This document shows positions 7,107 to 15,031 of a DNA stretch of 22,500 nucleotides, in pieces (within the stretch, counting starts at the first letter, position 1; each line of letters begins with the position of its first letter). A program made the position numbers and the translations under genes. The DNA lies in assembly GCA_013041975.1 (NCBI GenBank), contig JABDQZ010000359.1:1-22500 (forward strand). The letters are read 5' to 3'. This stretch comes from Gammaproteobacteria bacterium. Its GTDB lineage: Bacteria > Pseudomonadota > Gammaproteobacteria > Chromatiales > Chromatiaceae. The notes beneath the pieces are model-generated. The model was given only the letters and a program-made list of their open reading frames with translations. It ran no database searches and had not been told where the DNA came from.

Positions 7107-9527
7107 ATGTCTGAAGATTATAATTCCTCGGCAATTAAAGTATTAAAAGGTCTGGATGCAGTCAGAAAAAGACCTGGTATGTATATTGGTGATACCGATG
7201 ATGGTACCGGACTTCATCATATGGTTTTTGAGGTTGTCGATAACTCTATCGATGAAGCGTTGGCTGGTCATTGCTCTGAAATCAAGGTCACTATTCATGA
7301 AGATAATTCCGTAACTGTTACCGATAATGGACGAGGAATTCCTGTTGGGTTGCATGAAGAAGAGAAACGATCAGCAGCTGAAGTGATTATGACCGTACTT
7401 CATGCAGGCGGAAAATTTGATGATGATTCCTATAAAGTATCCGGAGGATTGCATGGTGTAGGGATCTCAGTGGTAAATGCTTTATCAGAAGAACTTGAAC
7501 TAACCGTCTATCGTGAAGGTAAAAAACACGAACAACTTTATAAAATGGGTGAGCCACAAGCACCATTAAAAGCTGTCGGTGATTCCGATAAAACCGGTAC
7601 CAAGGTCAGGTTTCTTCCAAGTAAACAGATATTTACCGATATTGAATATCACTACGACATTCTCATGAAGCGCTTGCGGGAGCTATCTTTCCTGAATTCA
7701 GGCGTACGTATTGTGCTAAGAGATTTGAGATCCAGCAAAGAGGATGTTTTTGAATACGAAGGTGGCATCAAGGCATTTGTTGAACACTTGAATAAAAATA
7801 AAACGCCCTTGAATCAGACAGTAGTTTATTTTAGCGCTGAAAAAGAAACTGTGGTTGTCGAATTGGCAATGCAATGGAATGAATCCTATCAGGAAAATAT
7901 TTTCTGTTTTACCAATAACATTCCACAAAAAGATGGTGGTACTCATCTTGCTGGCTTTAGAAGTGGGCTTACTCGAACCCTTAATAACTATATTGAAGAA
8001 GCTGGTTTATCGAAAAAACAGAAAGTTAACACGACAGGCGATGATGCCAGGGAAGGGTTAACAGCCGTATTATCCGTCAAGGTACCCGATCCTAAATTTT
8101 CTTCCCAGACTAAAGACAAGCTGGTTTCCTCTGAAGTTAAAAGCATTGTTGAAAGTCTGGTCAATGAAAAATTTGGTGAGTTTCTACAAGAGACCCCGAC
8201 AGAAGGAAAAATAATTGCCGGAAAAATGGTGGAAGCGGCCAGAGCCAGAGAAGCAGCCCGTAAAGCCAGAGAAATGACTCGTCGCAAAGGGGTTCTGGAT
8301 ATTGCTGGTCTACCCGGGAAACTGGCTGATTGCCAGGAAAAGGATCCTTCCCAATCTGAACTCTATCTGGTGGAGGGTGATTCTGCTGGTGGCTCAGCAA
8401 AGCAGGGAAGAGATCGTCGCACTCAGGCAATCTTGCCTTTAAAAGGCAAAATCCTGAATGTTGAAAAAGCACGTTTTGACAAGATGCTTTCTTCAGCTGA
8501 GGTTGGCACACTGATTACGGCACTGGGTTGTGGAATCGGCCGCGAAGAATTTAATCCTGAAAAACTAAGATACCATCGTATCATCATCATGACAGATGCA
8601 GATGTAGATGGTGCCCATATTCGTACCTTATTACTGACTTTCTTTTATCGGCAAATGGCAGAATTGATTGAAAAGGGTTATATCTATATTGCCCAGCCAC
8701 CATTATATAAAATAAAGAAAGGAAAACAGGAAACTTACCTGAAAGATGATATTGAATTAAATCAGTACCTGCTGACAACAGCGCTTGATAATGCAGCGCT
8801 TTATGTTTCCAAAGAGACGCCACCGATTAAAGAATCTTCTCTCTATGATTTGTCAGTAGAGTATATTGCTGCCAGGGATATCAGCCAGAGACTGTCAAAG
8901 AAATACGATACAAACCTGATTGATAGTATTATGTTCATGCCGCGTGTAAGTAATGACTCACTTACAAAGCAAGCTCTAGTTGATTGGCTTGGAGAACTTG
9001 AAAAAAGATTAAATACCGACATGGGACCATCTGATCGTTATGCAATTTCAATAGAGAACTGTGAAGATGAATCAATTGAATTGATTGATTGTTCAATTCT
9101 GGTTGATCGCAAGGTACACGGCATATCAAATGAAAAGATTTTACCGATTTCGTTCTTTGACAGTTCTGATTACAAGAAGATTATTGCCATGGGTGAAAAG
9201 CTTGAGGGTCTGTTGACTGATGATGCTTATATTCAGAAAGGTGAGAAAACTAAAGAAATCAGTGATTTTAAAGCTGCTCTTGAATGGTTAATGGATGAGG
9301 CTAAACGTGGTCAGCATATTCAACGTTATAAAGGTCTTGGCGAAATGAATCCGGAACAGTTGTGGGATACTACGATGAATCCAGAGACTCGCCGACTCCT
9401 CAGAGTACGTATCGAAGATGCTATTGGTTCTGATGAAATCTTTACGACGTTAATGGGGGATGAAGTTGAACCCAGGAGAGATTTTATTGAAAAGAATGCC
9501 CTGACTGTCGAGAACCTGGATATCTAG
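7107..9527 (+). CDS. gyrB: DNA gyrase subunit B
   Basis: ATPase subunit of DNA gyrase, which introduces negative supercoils. The 806-residue length is that of Gram-negative GyrB, including the roughly 170-residue insertion in the C-terminal half. The GHKL ATPase domain shows EVVDNSIDEALAGHC, TDNGRGIPV and GGLHGVGISVVNAL. The TOPRIM domain shows LVEGDSAGGSAKQGRDR (near 423) and the metal-binding DADVDGAHIRTLLLTFFYRQ (near 497). The C-terminus contains QRYKGLGEMNPEQLWDTTM. ATG at 7107 with AAGGAG eight bases upstream. It closes the dnaA-dnaN-recF-gyrB run and is followed by a hairpin. Confidence 0.98.
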   Translation: MSEDYNSSAIKVLKGLDAVRKRPGMYIGDTDDGTGLHHMVFEVVDNSIDEALAGHCSEIKVTIHEDNSVTVTDNGRGIPVGLHEEEKRSAAEVIMTVLHAGGKFDDDSYKVSGGLHGVGISVVNALSEELELTVYREGKKHEQLYKMGEPQAPLKAVGDSDKTGTKVRFLPSKQIFTDIEYHYDILMKRLRELSFLNSGVRIVLRDLRSSKEDVFEYEGGIKAFVEHLNKNKTPLNQTVVYFSAEKETVVVELAMQWNESYQENIFCFTNNIPQKDGGTHLAGFRSGLTRTLNNYIEEAGLSKKQKVNTTGDDAREGLTAVLSVKVPDPKFSSQTKDKLVSSEVKSIVESLVNEKFGEFLQETPTEGKIIAGKMVEAARAREAARKAREMTRRKGVLDIAGLPGKLADCQEKDPSQSELYLVEGDSAGGSAKQGRDRRTQAILPLKGKILNVEKARFDKMLSSAEVGTLITALGCGIGREEFNPEKLRYHRIIIMTDADVDGAHIRTLLLTFFYRQMAELIEKGYIYIAQPPLYKIKKGKQETYLKDDIELNQYLLTTALDNAALYVSKETPPIKESSLYDLSVEYIAARDISQRLSKKYDTNLIDSIMFMPRVSNDSLTKQALVDWLGELEKRLNTDMGPSDRYAISIENCEDESIELIDCSILVDRKVHGISNEKILPISFFDSSDYKKIIAMGEKLEGLLTDDAYIQKGEKTKEISDFKAALEWLMDEAKRGQHIQRYKGLGEMNPEQLWDTTMNPETRRLLRVRIEDAIGSDEIFTTLMGDEVEPRRDFIEKNALTVENLDI

Positions 9528-9540
9528 GTATTGATATTAT

Positions 9541-9565
9541 GGTGGTACGTACATTTTGTACCACC
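9541..9565. terminator. Hairpin between convergent gyrB and plsC
   Basis: GGTGGTAC (9541-9548) and GTACCACC (9558-9565) form a perfect 8-bp stem with a nine-base loop. It lies 13 bp after the gyrB stop and 9 bp before the plsC stop. No long T-run follows on either strand, so it is a weak or non-canonical terminator, possibly shared by both genes. Confidence 0.5.
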
Positions 9566-9574
9566 TTGACTCCC

Positions 9575-10309
9575 TCAAATTGATGATATCTGCGATGGAA
9601 GCTTTTCCATTTCAGATTCAATCCATGCCTCAACTTTCCTGGTAATATCAGCGGCACTCAGATCAGTGGTATCGATAGGTGGCCCGATCACCACCTGAAT
9701 ATTTCCAGGATATTTATTTAATCCACGGCGTTTCCAAAATACCCCTGCATTATGGGCTACTGGTATCACCGGCACATCAGCTTTTTCTGCCAGCAGACCA
9801 CCTCCAATGCCGTAGCGTTTACGTTCACCGGGTGCAACACGGGTTCCTTCCGGAAAAATGATAACGTTACGATTTTGGGATAAACGCAGTAGACCCTGCT
9901 CAACAACCTGTTTCATGGCTCCTCTGCCTGCTTTGCGGTTAATCGCAATCGGATGGACAACAGCGAGTGCCCATCCGAACACAGGTACATACATCAGTTC
10001 ACGCTTAAGAACCCAGGCCTGATTAGCAGGGAAGATACCTCGAAAAGTAATTGTCTCCCAGGCAGACTGGTGTTTTGACATGATAATGCATGCATTATTT
10101 TGTGGAAGGTTTTCCAGTCCTTCTACACTGTATGTCAGGCCACATACCGTTTTTAAAAAGAAACTGTTGATAATTCCCCAGGCATTGGCAATTTTGGAAT
10201 TTATCATGAATGGCAGGAACCAGCCAAAAACTGCCATGATCAGGCCGAAAAAAACCGTGCTCAATACCAACAGAATGAAAAAAAGGGTGGAGCGAAGCGA
10301 AATCAACAT
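9575..10309 (-). CDS. plsC: 1-acyl-sn-glycerol-3-phosphate acyltransferase (PlsC family)
   Basis: Inner-membrane enzyme that acylates lysophosphatidic acid to phosphatidic acid in phospholipid synthesis. The 244 residues start with a hydrophobic anchor (about 8-35). Motif I reads KHQSAWET with His80 and Glu85; the acidic residue is Glu where many family members have Asp, a form common in this subfamily. Motif III is FPEGTR (152-157), and VPVIPVAHNAG matches the last conserved block. The gene is convergent with gyrB and is the last of the glyQ-glyS-mazG-gmhB-plsC operon, 9 bp after gmhB. An acyltransferase also follows gyrB in Pseudomonas (there called lptA), so position and motifs agree. The exact acyl donor preference cannot be read from the sequence. 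Confidence 0.92.
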   Translation of the reverse strand: MLISLRSTLFFILLVLSTVFFGLIMAVFGWFLPFMINSKIANAWGIINSFFLKTVCGLTYSVEGLENLPQNNACIIMSKHQSAWETITFRGIFPANQAWVLKRELMYVPVFGWALAVVHPIAINRKAGRGAMKQVVEQGLLRLSQNRNVIIFPEGTRVAPGERKRYGIGGGLLAEKADVPVIPVAHNAGVFWKRRGLNKYPGNIQVVIGPPIDTTDLSAADITRKVEAWIESEMEKLPSQISSI

Positions 10310-10318
10310 AATCTGATT

Positions 10319-10855
10319 TTAGCTATCCAGAAGATAATTGACAGCATCGGCAAGGTTATTGAAAACCGGGATATTGTCAGAGGCTTTTAGTTTATGTTCG
10401 GTTTTTTTTCCCTTGCCGGTTCTCACCAGAAACGGTAGGGCTTTAGCTGCACGGGCACATTCAATATCGGAAATACTGTCACCAATAAAGGGAACATTAT
10501 TTACAGATAGGGAAAACCTGTCTTCAATCTGTTGCAGCAAGCCAGGTAAAGGTTTTCGACAGTTACAGTTATCTGCTGGGGAATGAGGGCAGTAGAAGAT
10601 GCCATCAACCTGGCCACCTGCATCGTTAACAACAGAATGAAGTTTGTCATGCATGGCATTAAGGGTCGATATATCGAAATAACCACGGGCAATTCCGGAC
10701 TGATTGGTGGCTATTACGACGGTGTAACCGGCATGATTGAGTCGGGCTATAGCCTCAGGACTTTCTGCAATAGGAATCCATTCCTCCGGTGATTTAATGT
10801 AGTTGTCACTGTCGTGATTAATGACACCATCACGATCAAGAATCACCAGTTTCAT
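10319..10855 (-). CDS. gmhB: D-glycero-beta-D-manno-heptose 1,7-bisphosphate 7-phosphatase
   Basis: HAD-family phosphatase of the ADP-heptose pathway that supplies the lipopolysaccharide inner core. The nucleophile motif is ILDRDGVIN (Asp7, Asp9). Motif II is ATNQSGIARG (Thr50). The zinc-binding loop CPH(x5)CNC (Cys89, His91, Cys97, Cys99) is the GmhB hallmark. CRKP follows directly, and the acidic motif is IGDSISDIECARAA. The 178-residue length is normal. Its ATG overlaps the stop of the upstream MazG-like gene in an ATGA junction, implying translational coupling. The related histidinol-phosphatase domain of HisB shares these motifs, but the context without his genes favours GmhB. Confidence 0.93.
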   Translation of the reverse strand: MKLVILDRDGVINHDSDNYIKSPEEWIPIAESPEAIARLNHAGYTVVIATNQSGIARGYFDISTLNAMHDKLHSVVNDAGGQVDGIFYCPHSPADNCNCRKPLPGLLQQIEDRFSLSVNNVPFIGDSISDIECARAAKALPFLVRTGKGKKTEHKLKASDNIPVFNNLADAVNYLLDS

Positions 10856-11190
10856 TCCATATCCCGGAATTCTGAGACACGAATTTTGCCGTTGACCATA
10901 CGTGCGTCACGTTGCATGAGTTTACCCATCTTATTCCAGAAAGCCTCATTCAGATCAAAATCAGCTGCTATACCTGTTCCCAGTAAAAGAATTAGCAGAT
11001 CAGCGACTTCTTCTGATAGTAAGTCCTTACTCTTTCCTTTGGTTACACAAGAGGAAATTTCGCCCAGCTCTTCCGACATCAGGGCAATGCGGTAATTAAG
11101 TTCTTCACCACCATTATCCCTGAAATTATGCTTGTCATGAAAAGCCTGAACAGCAGCCATCATGTCAGTCCAGGAATTCTTGTCAGTCAT
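10852..11190 (-). CDS. MazG-like nucleotide pyrophosphohydrolase
   Basis: Small all-alpha NTP pyrophosphohydrolase of the MazG superfamily, which typically hydrolyses nucleoside triphosphates to monophosphate and pyrophosphate. The metal-binding signature EExxE...ExxD is present as Glu40-Glu41-Leu-Gly-Glu44 followed by Glu61-Val-Ala-Asp64. I choose the ATG at 11190 (112 residues, MTDKNSWTDMMAAVQAFHD), which follows the glyS TGA by one base. A longer start at 11217 would add nine residues overlapping glyS. The gene overlaps gmhB by four bases. The product has one domain, unlike two-domain MazG. The substrate cannot be predicted. It may simply be a house-cleaning enzyme carried in the glyQS operon. 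Confidence 0.85.
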   Translation of the reverse strand: MTDKNSWTDMMAAVQAFHDKHNFRDNGGEELNYRIALMSEELGEISSCVTKGKSKDLLSEEVADLLILLLGTGIAADFDLNEAFWNKMGKLMQRDARMVNGKIRVSEFRDME

Positions 11191-11191
11191 A

Positions 11192-13270
11192 TCAGCTATC
11201 CTGAAGGACGGAAACATCTGCTACCAGGAGGAATAATCGCGTAACCCGCTCCAGTAGTGAAAGTCTGTTTAAACGAACCCTGTCATCATCTGCCATTACC
11301 ATGACATCATCAAAAAAAGTATCGACTGGTTCCCTGAGTGTCGCAAGTGTCGCAAGGATACCCTTGTAATCATTGCTTTCAATAAGAGGTTTGATACTCG
11401 ATTGTTTTTCAGTAACAGCATTGTAGAGATCATTCTCGGCTGGATTTTCAAACAAAGTGGGATCAGTTTCTACAGGTAAAGATTCAGTATTTTTCCGTAA
11501 AATATTATGAATCCTTTTATTGGCGGCAGCCAGGTTTTCGGCTTCTTCGAGTTTGCTAAAATCAGAGACGGCTTCAATACGCTGCACAAAATCAGGCAGT
11601 GAAGCAGGCTGAACACTGGCAACTGAATTTACCAGTCCAACAGAATAGCCTTCGTCGGTAAATTCACCTTTGAGACGCTCCATGATGTAAGTGTTTACTT
11701 CTTTTTGAACATTTTGATTGGTAATAGCATTTTCATGTAGCTTACAGGCACTGTCGATCAAATTCGGTATATTCAGTGTAAGTGAGTGCTTACGTAAAAT
11801 TCTGATTATACCGAGTGAAGCTCGTCTCAGAGCAAATGGATCTTTGGTACCACTGGGTTTTAGACCGATACCAAAAATGCCGGTGAGAGTATCCAGTCGA
11901 TCAGCCAGAGCGATAGCAATACCTGTTTTGGTTTCAGGTAATTTGTCACCGGAAAAACGTGGCAGATAGATTTCTTCCATCGCTGAAGCCAGTTCATCAG
12001 ACTCACCATCACGCTTGGCCTGGTAACGTCCCATAATGCCCTGCATATCGGCAAATTCATAAACCATTTCTGTCACCAGGTCGCAACGTGATAGTAATCC
12101 CGCTCTTTGAGCCAGTCCGGTATCGCCACCGATTTGTTCAGCGATGGAGGCCCCCAGCGAGGAGACACGACTGGATTTTTCATAAATTGAGCCAAGCTCT
12201 TTCTGGAAGACAATTTCCTTTAAATGATCCAGTCGATTTTCAAGGGTCTGTTTTCCATCCTGTTCCCAGAAAAACTTGGCATCCGAAAACCTGGGACGAA
12301 TAACACGTTCATTGCCGTCACGAATGGTTTGCGAGTTCTTGCTTTCAATATTTGAAATCGTAATGAAATGATTTATGAGATTTTCACTATTATCAAATAC
12401 CGGGAAATATTTCTGATTCTTTTTCATGGTCAGAATCAGTGCTTCGTGCGGTACCTCGAGATATTCTTGTTCAAAGCTGCCGACAATCGCAACAGGCCAT
12501 TCCACCAGTGCGGTGACTTCATCCAGCAGTTTTTCATCGATGGGAACGTGTCCATTGATTGATGCAGCGGCTTCTTCTACGAGTTCCCTGATACGATTTT
12601 TACGCTGCGTAAAGTCAGATATGACTTTTCCCTGTTCTTGCAGTGTTTTCTGATAGTCATCAGGTGAATTAATCTGAATTTCTTCCGGGTGATGAAAACG
12701 ATGACCGAAAGTCTTGTTACTGCTTTTTAAAGCAAGCAGTTCACAAGGAACAATGTTGTCACCCAGTAAAAACAGGATCCAGTGAGCAGGACGAACAAAC
12801 ATGACATCGGAAGCCCCCCAGCGCATGCGCTTGGGTATCGGCAGTTTATCGAGAGCAGATTTTGCAATAGCTTCAAGCAGAGATGCCGTGGGCTTGCCTT
12901 TTTCAACAAGTTGGTAAGCAAGCCATTCTCCTTTAGCCGTTGAGATACGGCCAAGCTGGTCGACTGTTGTTCCGCAGGATGAAGCAAAACCCATAGCCGC
13001 TTTGGTTGGATTGCCTTCGGCATCAAAGGCTGCTTTAACAGCAGGTCCTCGTTTTTCAATTTCCTGATCAGGTTGATTGATTGCACAGTGATTGATTAAC
13101 AAACCAAGCCGACGTGGCGTAGCAAATTGACTGACCTCGCCAAAAGAAATGTTAGCCTCTTCAAGACCCCGAACAAATTCGTTGGTAAAAGCTGTAGACA
13201 GCTTGCCTAACGCGGTTGGAGGCAATTCTTCCGTACCAAGTTCAAAAAGCAAATCAGCCGTTTCAGTCAT
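11192..13270 (-). CDS. glyS: Glycine--tRNA ligase beta subunit
   Basis: Beta chain of the bacterial alpha2beta2 glycyl-tRNA synthetase, which charges tRNA-Gly and mainly provides tRNA recognition. It is 692 residues long, as expected. The N-terminus MTETADLLFELGTEELPP is diagnostic. Other family blocks are MRWGASDVMFVRPAHWILFL, WPVAIVGSF, EALILTMKKNQKYFPVFD and the HD-like IALADRLDTLTGIFGIG with GTKDPFALRR. The C-terminal part has VMVMADDDRVRLNRLSLL. The start overlaps the end of glyQ by eight bases, so the two subunits are probably made by coupled translation. Confidence 0.97.
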   Translation of the reverse strand: MTETADLLFELGTEELPPTALGKLSTAFTNEFVRGLEEANISFGEVSQFATPRRLGLLINHCAINQPDQEIEKRGPAVKAAFDAEGNPTKAAMGFASSCGTTVDQLGRISTAKGEWLAYQLVEKGKPTASLLEAIAKSALDKLPIPKRMRWGASDVMFVRPAHWILFLLGDNIVPCELLALKSSNKTFGHRFHHPEEIQINSPDDYQKTLQEQGKVISDFTQRKNRIRELVEEAAASINGHVPIDEKLLDEVTALVEWPVAIVGSFEQEYLEVPHEALILTMKKNQKYFPVFDNSENLINHFITISNIESKNSQTIRDGNERVIRPRFSDAKFFWEQDGKQTLENRLDHLKEIVFQKELGSIYEKSSRVSSLGASIAEQIGGDTGLAQRAGLLSRCDLVTEMVYEFADMQGIMGRYQAKRDGESDELASAMEEIYLPRFSGDKLPETKTGIAIALADRLDTLTGIFGIGLKPSGTKDPFALRRASLGIIRILRKHSLTLNIPNLIDSACKLHENAITNQNVQKEVNTYIMERLKGEFTDEGYSVGLVNSVASVQPASLPDFVQRIEAVSDFSKLEEAENLAAANKRIHNILRKNTESLPVETDPTLFENPAENDLYNAVTEKQSSIKPLIESNDYKGILATLATLREPVDTFFDDVMVMADDDRVRLNRLSLLERVTRLFLLVADVSVLQDS

Positions 13271-14186
13271 TGGCTTTATCTCCTGTGTTCAACATGGGAA
13301 AGCCAAGTTTTTCACGTGAATCGTAATAAGCCTGGGCAACTTCTCTTGAAAGGGTACGTAAACGAAGAATGTATCGCTGGCGTTCGGTGACAGAGATGGC
13401 GTGGCGCGCATCCAGCAGATTGAAGGCATGTGAAGCTTTTAGTACCTGTTCATAAGCTGGCAGGGCGAGATTGTTTTGTATCAGTTCATTACTCTGTTTT
13501 TCGCACTGGTCAAAAAAACCGAACAGGAAATCAACATCAGCATGCTCAAAATTATAATGGGACTGTTCAACTTCGTTCTGGTGAAAAACATCACCATAGG
13601 TGACGGGTCCATGCGGGCCATTGGTCCAGACCAGGTCGTAAACACTTTGAACACCCTGCAGGTACATTGCGAGTCGCTCAAGCCCATAGGTGATTTCACC
13701 AGTAACCGGTTTACATTCAAGCCCACCTACCTGCTGGAAATATGTAAACTGGGTAACTTCCATGCCATTGAGCCAGACTTCCCAACCCAGGCCCCAGGCG
13801 CCTAGTGAGGGAGATTCCCAGTTATCCTCAACAAAGCGGATATCGTGTTCAAGGGGATCAAAACCCAGTTCTTTCAATGACTGAAGATACAGATCCTGAA
13901 TATCTGGCGGAGAAGGCTTTAGCGCAACCTGAAACTGATAATAGTGCTGTAAACGATTAGGGTTTTCGCCGTAGCGTCCATCCGTGGGACGTCGAGATGG
14001 TTGTACATAGGCGGTATACCACGGCTCCGGACCAATGGAACGTAAAAACGTCGCTGTATGGAAGGTACCGGCACCCATTTCCATATCATAAGGCTGGAGA
14101 ATGACACAGCCTCTGGAAGCCCAGAATTGTTGCAGTGTCTGGATTAGACCCTGAAAGGTCGATACATCGTTTTCAGATTGAGACAA
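13263..14186 (-). CDS. glyQ: Glycine--tRNA ligase alpha subunit
   Basis: Catalytic chain of the alpha2beta2 glycyl-tRNA synthetase. The block TFQGLIQTLQQFWASRGC is followed by QPYDMEMGAGTFHTATFLRS, VQPSRRPTDGRYGENPNRLQ and WLNGMEVTQFTYFQQVGGLE, all near-invariant. The start is uncertain. A GTG at 14201 gives 312 residues but has no ribosome site and would lie about 10 nt from the predicted transcription start. A TTG at 14186 (307 residues) is preceded by GTGGGG at nine-base spacing and fits the length of the E. coli N-terminus better, so I use it. First gene of the five-gene minus-strand operon. Confidence 0.96.
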   Translation of the reverse strand: MSQSENDVSTFQGLIQTLQQFWASRGCVILQPYDMEMGAGTFHTATFLRSIGPEPWYTAYVQPSRRPTDGRYGENPNRLQHYYQFQVALKPSPPDIQDLYLQSLKELGFDPLEHDIRFVEDNWESPSLGAWGLGWEVWLNGMEVTQFTYFQQVGGLECKPVTGEITYGLERLAMYLQGVQSVYDLVWTNGPHGPVTYGDVFHQNEVEQSHYNFEHADVDFLFGFFDQCEKQSNELIQNNLALPAYEQVLKASHAFNLLDARHAISVTERQRYILRLRTLSREVAQAYYDSREKLGFPMLNTGDKAND

Positions 14187-14217
14187 GGCGAAAAACCCCA
14201 CGAAAAAAATTTACGCG

Positions 14218-14246
14218 ATTATATCCTGTGATGCGCTTTTATCCAA
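14218..14246 (-). promoter_or_regulatory. Candidate promoter of the glyQ operon
   Basis: On the minus strand a perfect TATAAT (14218-14223) lies 17 bp downstream of TTGGAT (14241-14246), which matches the first three -35 bases. Transcription would start near 14211. That places the GTG at 14201 almost at the 5' end and supports the TTG at 14186 as the glyQ start. Confidence 0.5.
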
Positions 14247-14320
14247 AGAGAGAGCTGCATCACACAGGAACTGTACAGCTTTACTCAAAATCAAAACTTA
14301 CCAAGTTAGTGCTCTAGTAA

Positions 14321-14342
14321 ATTCTGATTTAAGTATCAGAAT
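14321..14342. repeat. Perfect 8-bp inverted repeat in the glyQ/small-gene gap
   Basis: ATTCTGAT (14321-14328) and ATCAGAAT (14335-14342) are exact reverse complements around a six-base loop. The repeat is 54 bp before the small exported-protein gene at 14397 and could be an operator or leader hairpin. The rest of the gap (14247-14396) shows only the GAGGAGG ribosome site next to that gene. Confidence 0.4.
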
Positions 14343-14396
14343 GAATAACAGGTAACACCGGAATGGATTCCTCATGAGCCAGTTGAGGAGGTTGAT

Positions 14397-14672
14397 ATGA
14401 TCAGGAAAATAAATAATCTGCTGCCAATTAGCTATATTGTTTTAGGGTTGTGGTTATTTTTCCCGGTAACTTCGAAAGGGTTAATTCACAAGGAGCCGCC
14501 AGTCCGGGAACCCAGTCAACGGCTGCAGAAAAAAATGCAAAGCCTCTGTGAAAATAGGGCCAGCTGTGGTAAAGACAATCTGTGCCGAATGTATGGTCAA
14601 AAATTTGAATTGGATGAGCAAAATTCACTGAAATTCATAGCTTTTGTGAATACGCTGTCAGGAAAAAAATGA
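14397..14672 (+). CDS. Small probable exported protein of unknown function
   Basis: I do not recognise this 91-residue protein. It begins with a basic segment (MIRKINN) followed by a hydrophobic stretch (about residues 9-25, ISYIVLGLWLFFPVTS), which reads as a signal peptide or membrane anchor. The remainder is charged and soluble, with three cysteines spaced evenly at 51, 57 and 63 (C-x5-C-x5-C). The GAGGAGG ribosome site just upstream of the ATG is strong, which is the main argument that the gene is real. It is convergent with the PilZ gene; only seven bases separate the stops. It sits alone between two minus-strand units. The cysteine pattern could bind a metal or form disulfides, but no function can be assigned. 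Confidence 0.6.
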   Translation: MIRKINNLLPISYIVLGLWLFFPVTSKGLIHKEPPVREPSQRLQKKMQSLCENRASCGKDNLCRMYGQKFELDEQNSLKFIAFVNTLSGKK

Positions 14673-14679
14673 GAGCGAA

Positions 14680-15015
14680 TCAGACAGATGTTTTCTCGAC
14701 AACAATATCGAGATCAGCCTGAGAGGAATCAGAAATATCGATGATATGGAATCCGGACCAGAAGGAACCTGAAGAGCTGGCTTCAGTTGTCCACAGACAA
14801 ATGGCACCAATGTCGATGGAGATATCAAAGTTGCCGCAACCGAGATTCAGTTGAAAAACTGAATCAGTATCGATAAAGCGATCGGTGACGAGCATAAAAC
14901 CGGTAGAAGAAATGTTTGCTATGGTTCCCAGGCTGGCTTCACTGATTCGATCAAGCACCACGATTGATCCGGGCTGTAAATCAACACGTTTTGCAATTCG
15001 TCTTTCTTCGCTCAA
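14680..15015 (-). CDS. PilZ-domain protein, candidate cyclic di-GMP receptor
   Basis: PilZ domains bind cyclic di-GMP and transmit it to motility, surface or exopolysaccharide functions. From the TTG at 15015 the protein is 111 residues. It shows the RxxxR motif in ERRIAKR (Arg6, Arg10) and the NxSxxG motif NISSTG (residues 34-39), separated by a spacing normal for the family. Beta-strand-like segments follow. The TTG is preceded by GAGGAAG and lies 16 bp after the stop of the large upstream gene. Extending to the ATG at 15138 would add 41 residues overlapping that gene and lacking homology. It is very likely co-transcribed with the DUF1631-type gene, suggesting a shared role. Confidence 0.8.
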   Translation of the reverse strand: MSEERRIAKRVDLQPGSIVVLDRISEASLGTIANISSTGFMLVTDRFIDTDSVFQLNLGCGNFDISIDIGAICLWTTEASSSGSFWSGFHIIDISDSSQADLDIVVEKTSV

Positions 15016-15031
15016 GGTCTTTCTTCCTCTT

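Noticed and set aside
13308..13323. A third parS-like core, TTCACGTGAA, inside glyQ
   Set aside because: Only the central 10 bp fit the alternative parS core; the outer bases break the palindrome, and the sequence encodes ordinary conserved glyQ residues.
14428..14628. 66-codon minus-strand open frame opposite the small exported-protein gene
   Set aside because: It has no ribosome site or recognisable sequence; the plus-strand frame has a strong Shine-Dalgarno and a signal-peptide-like start.
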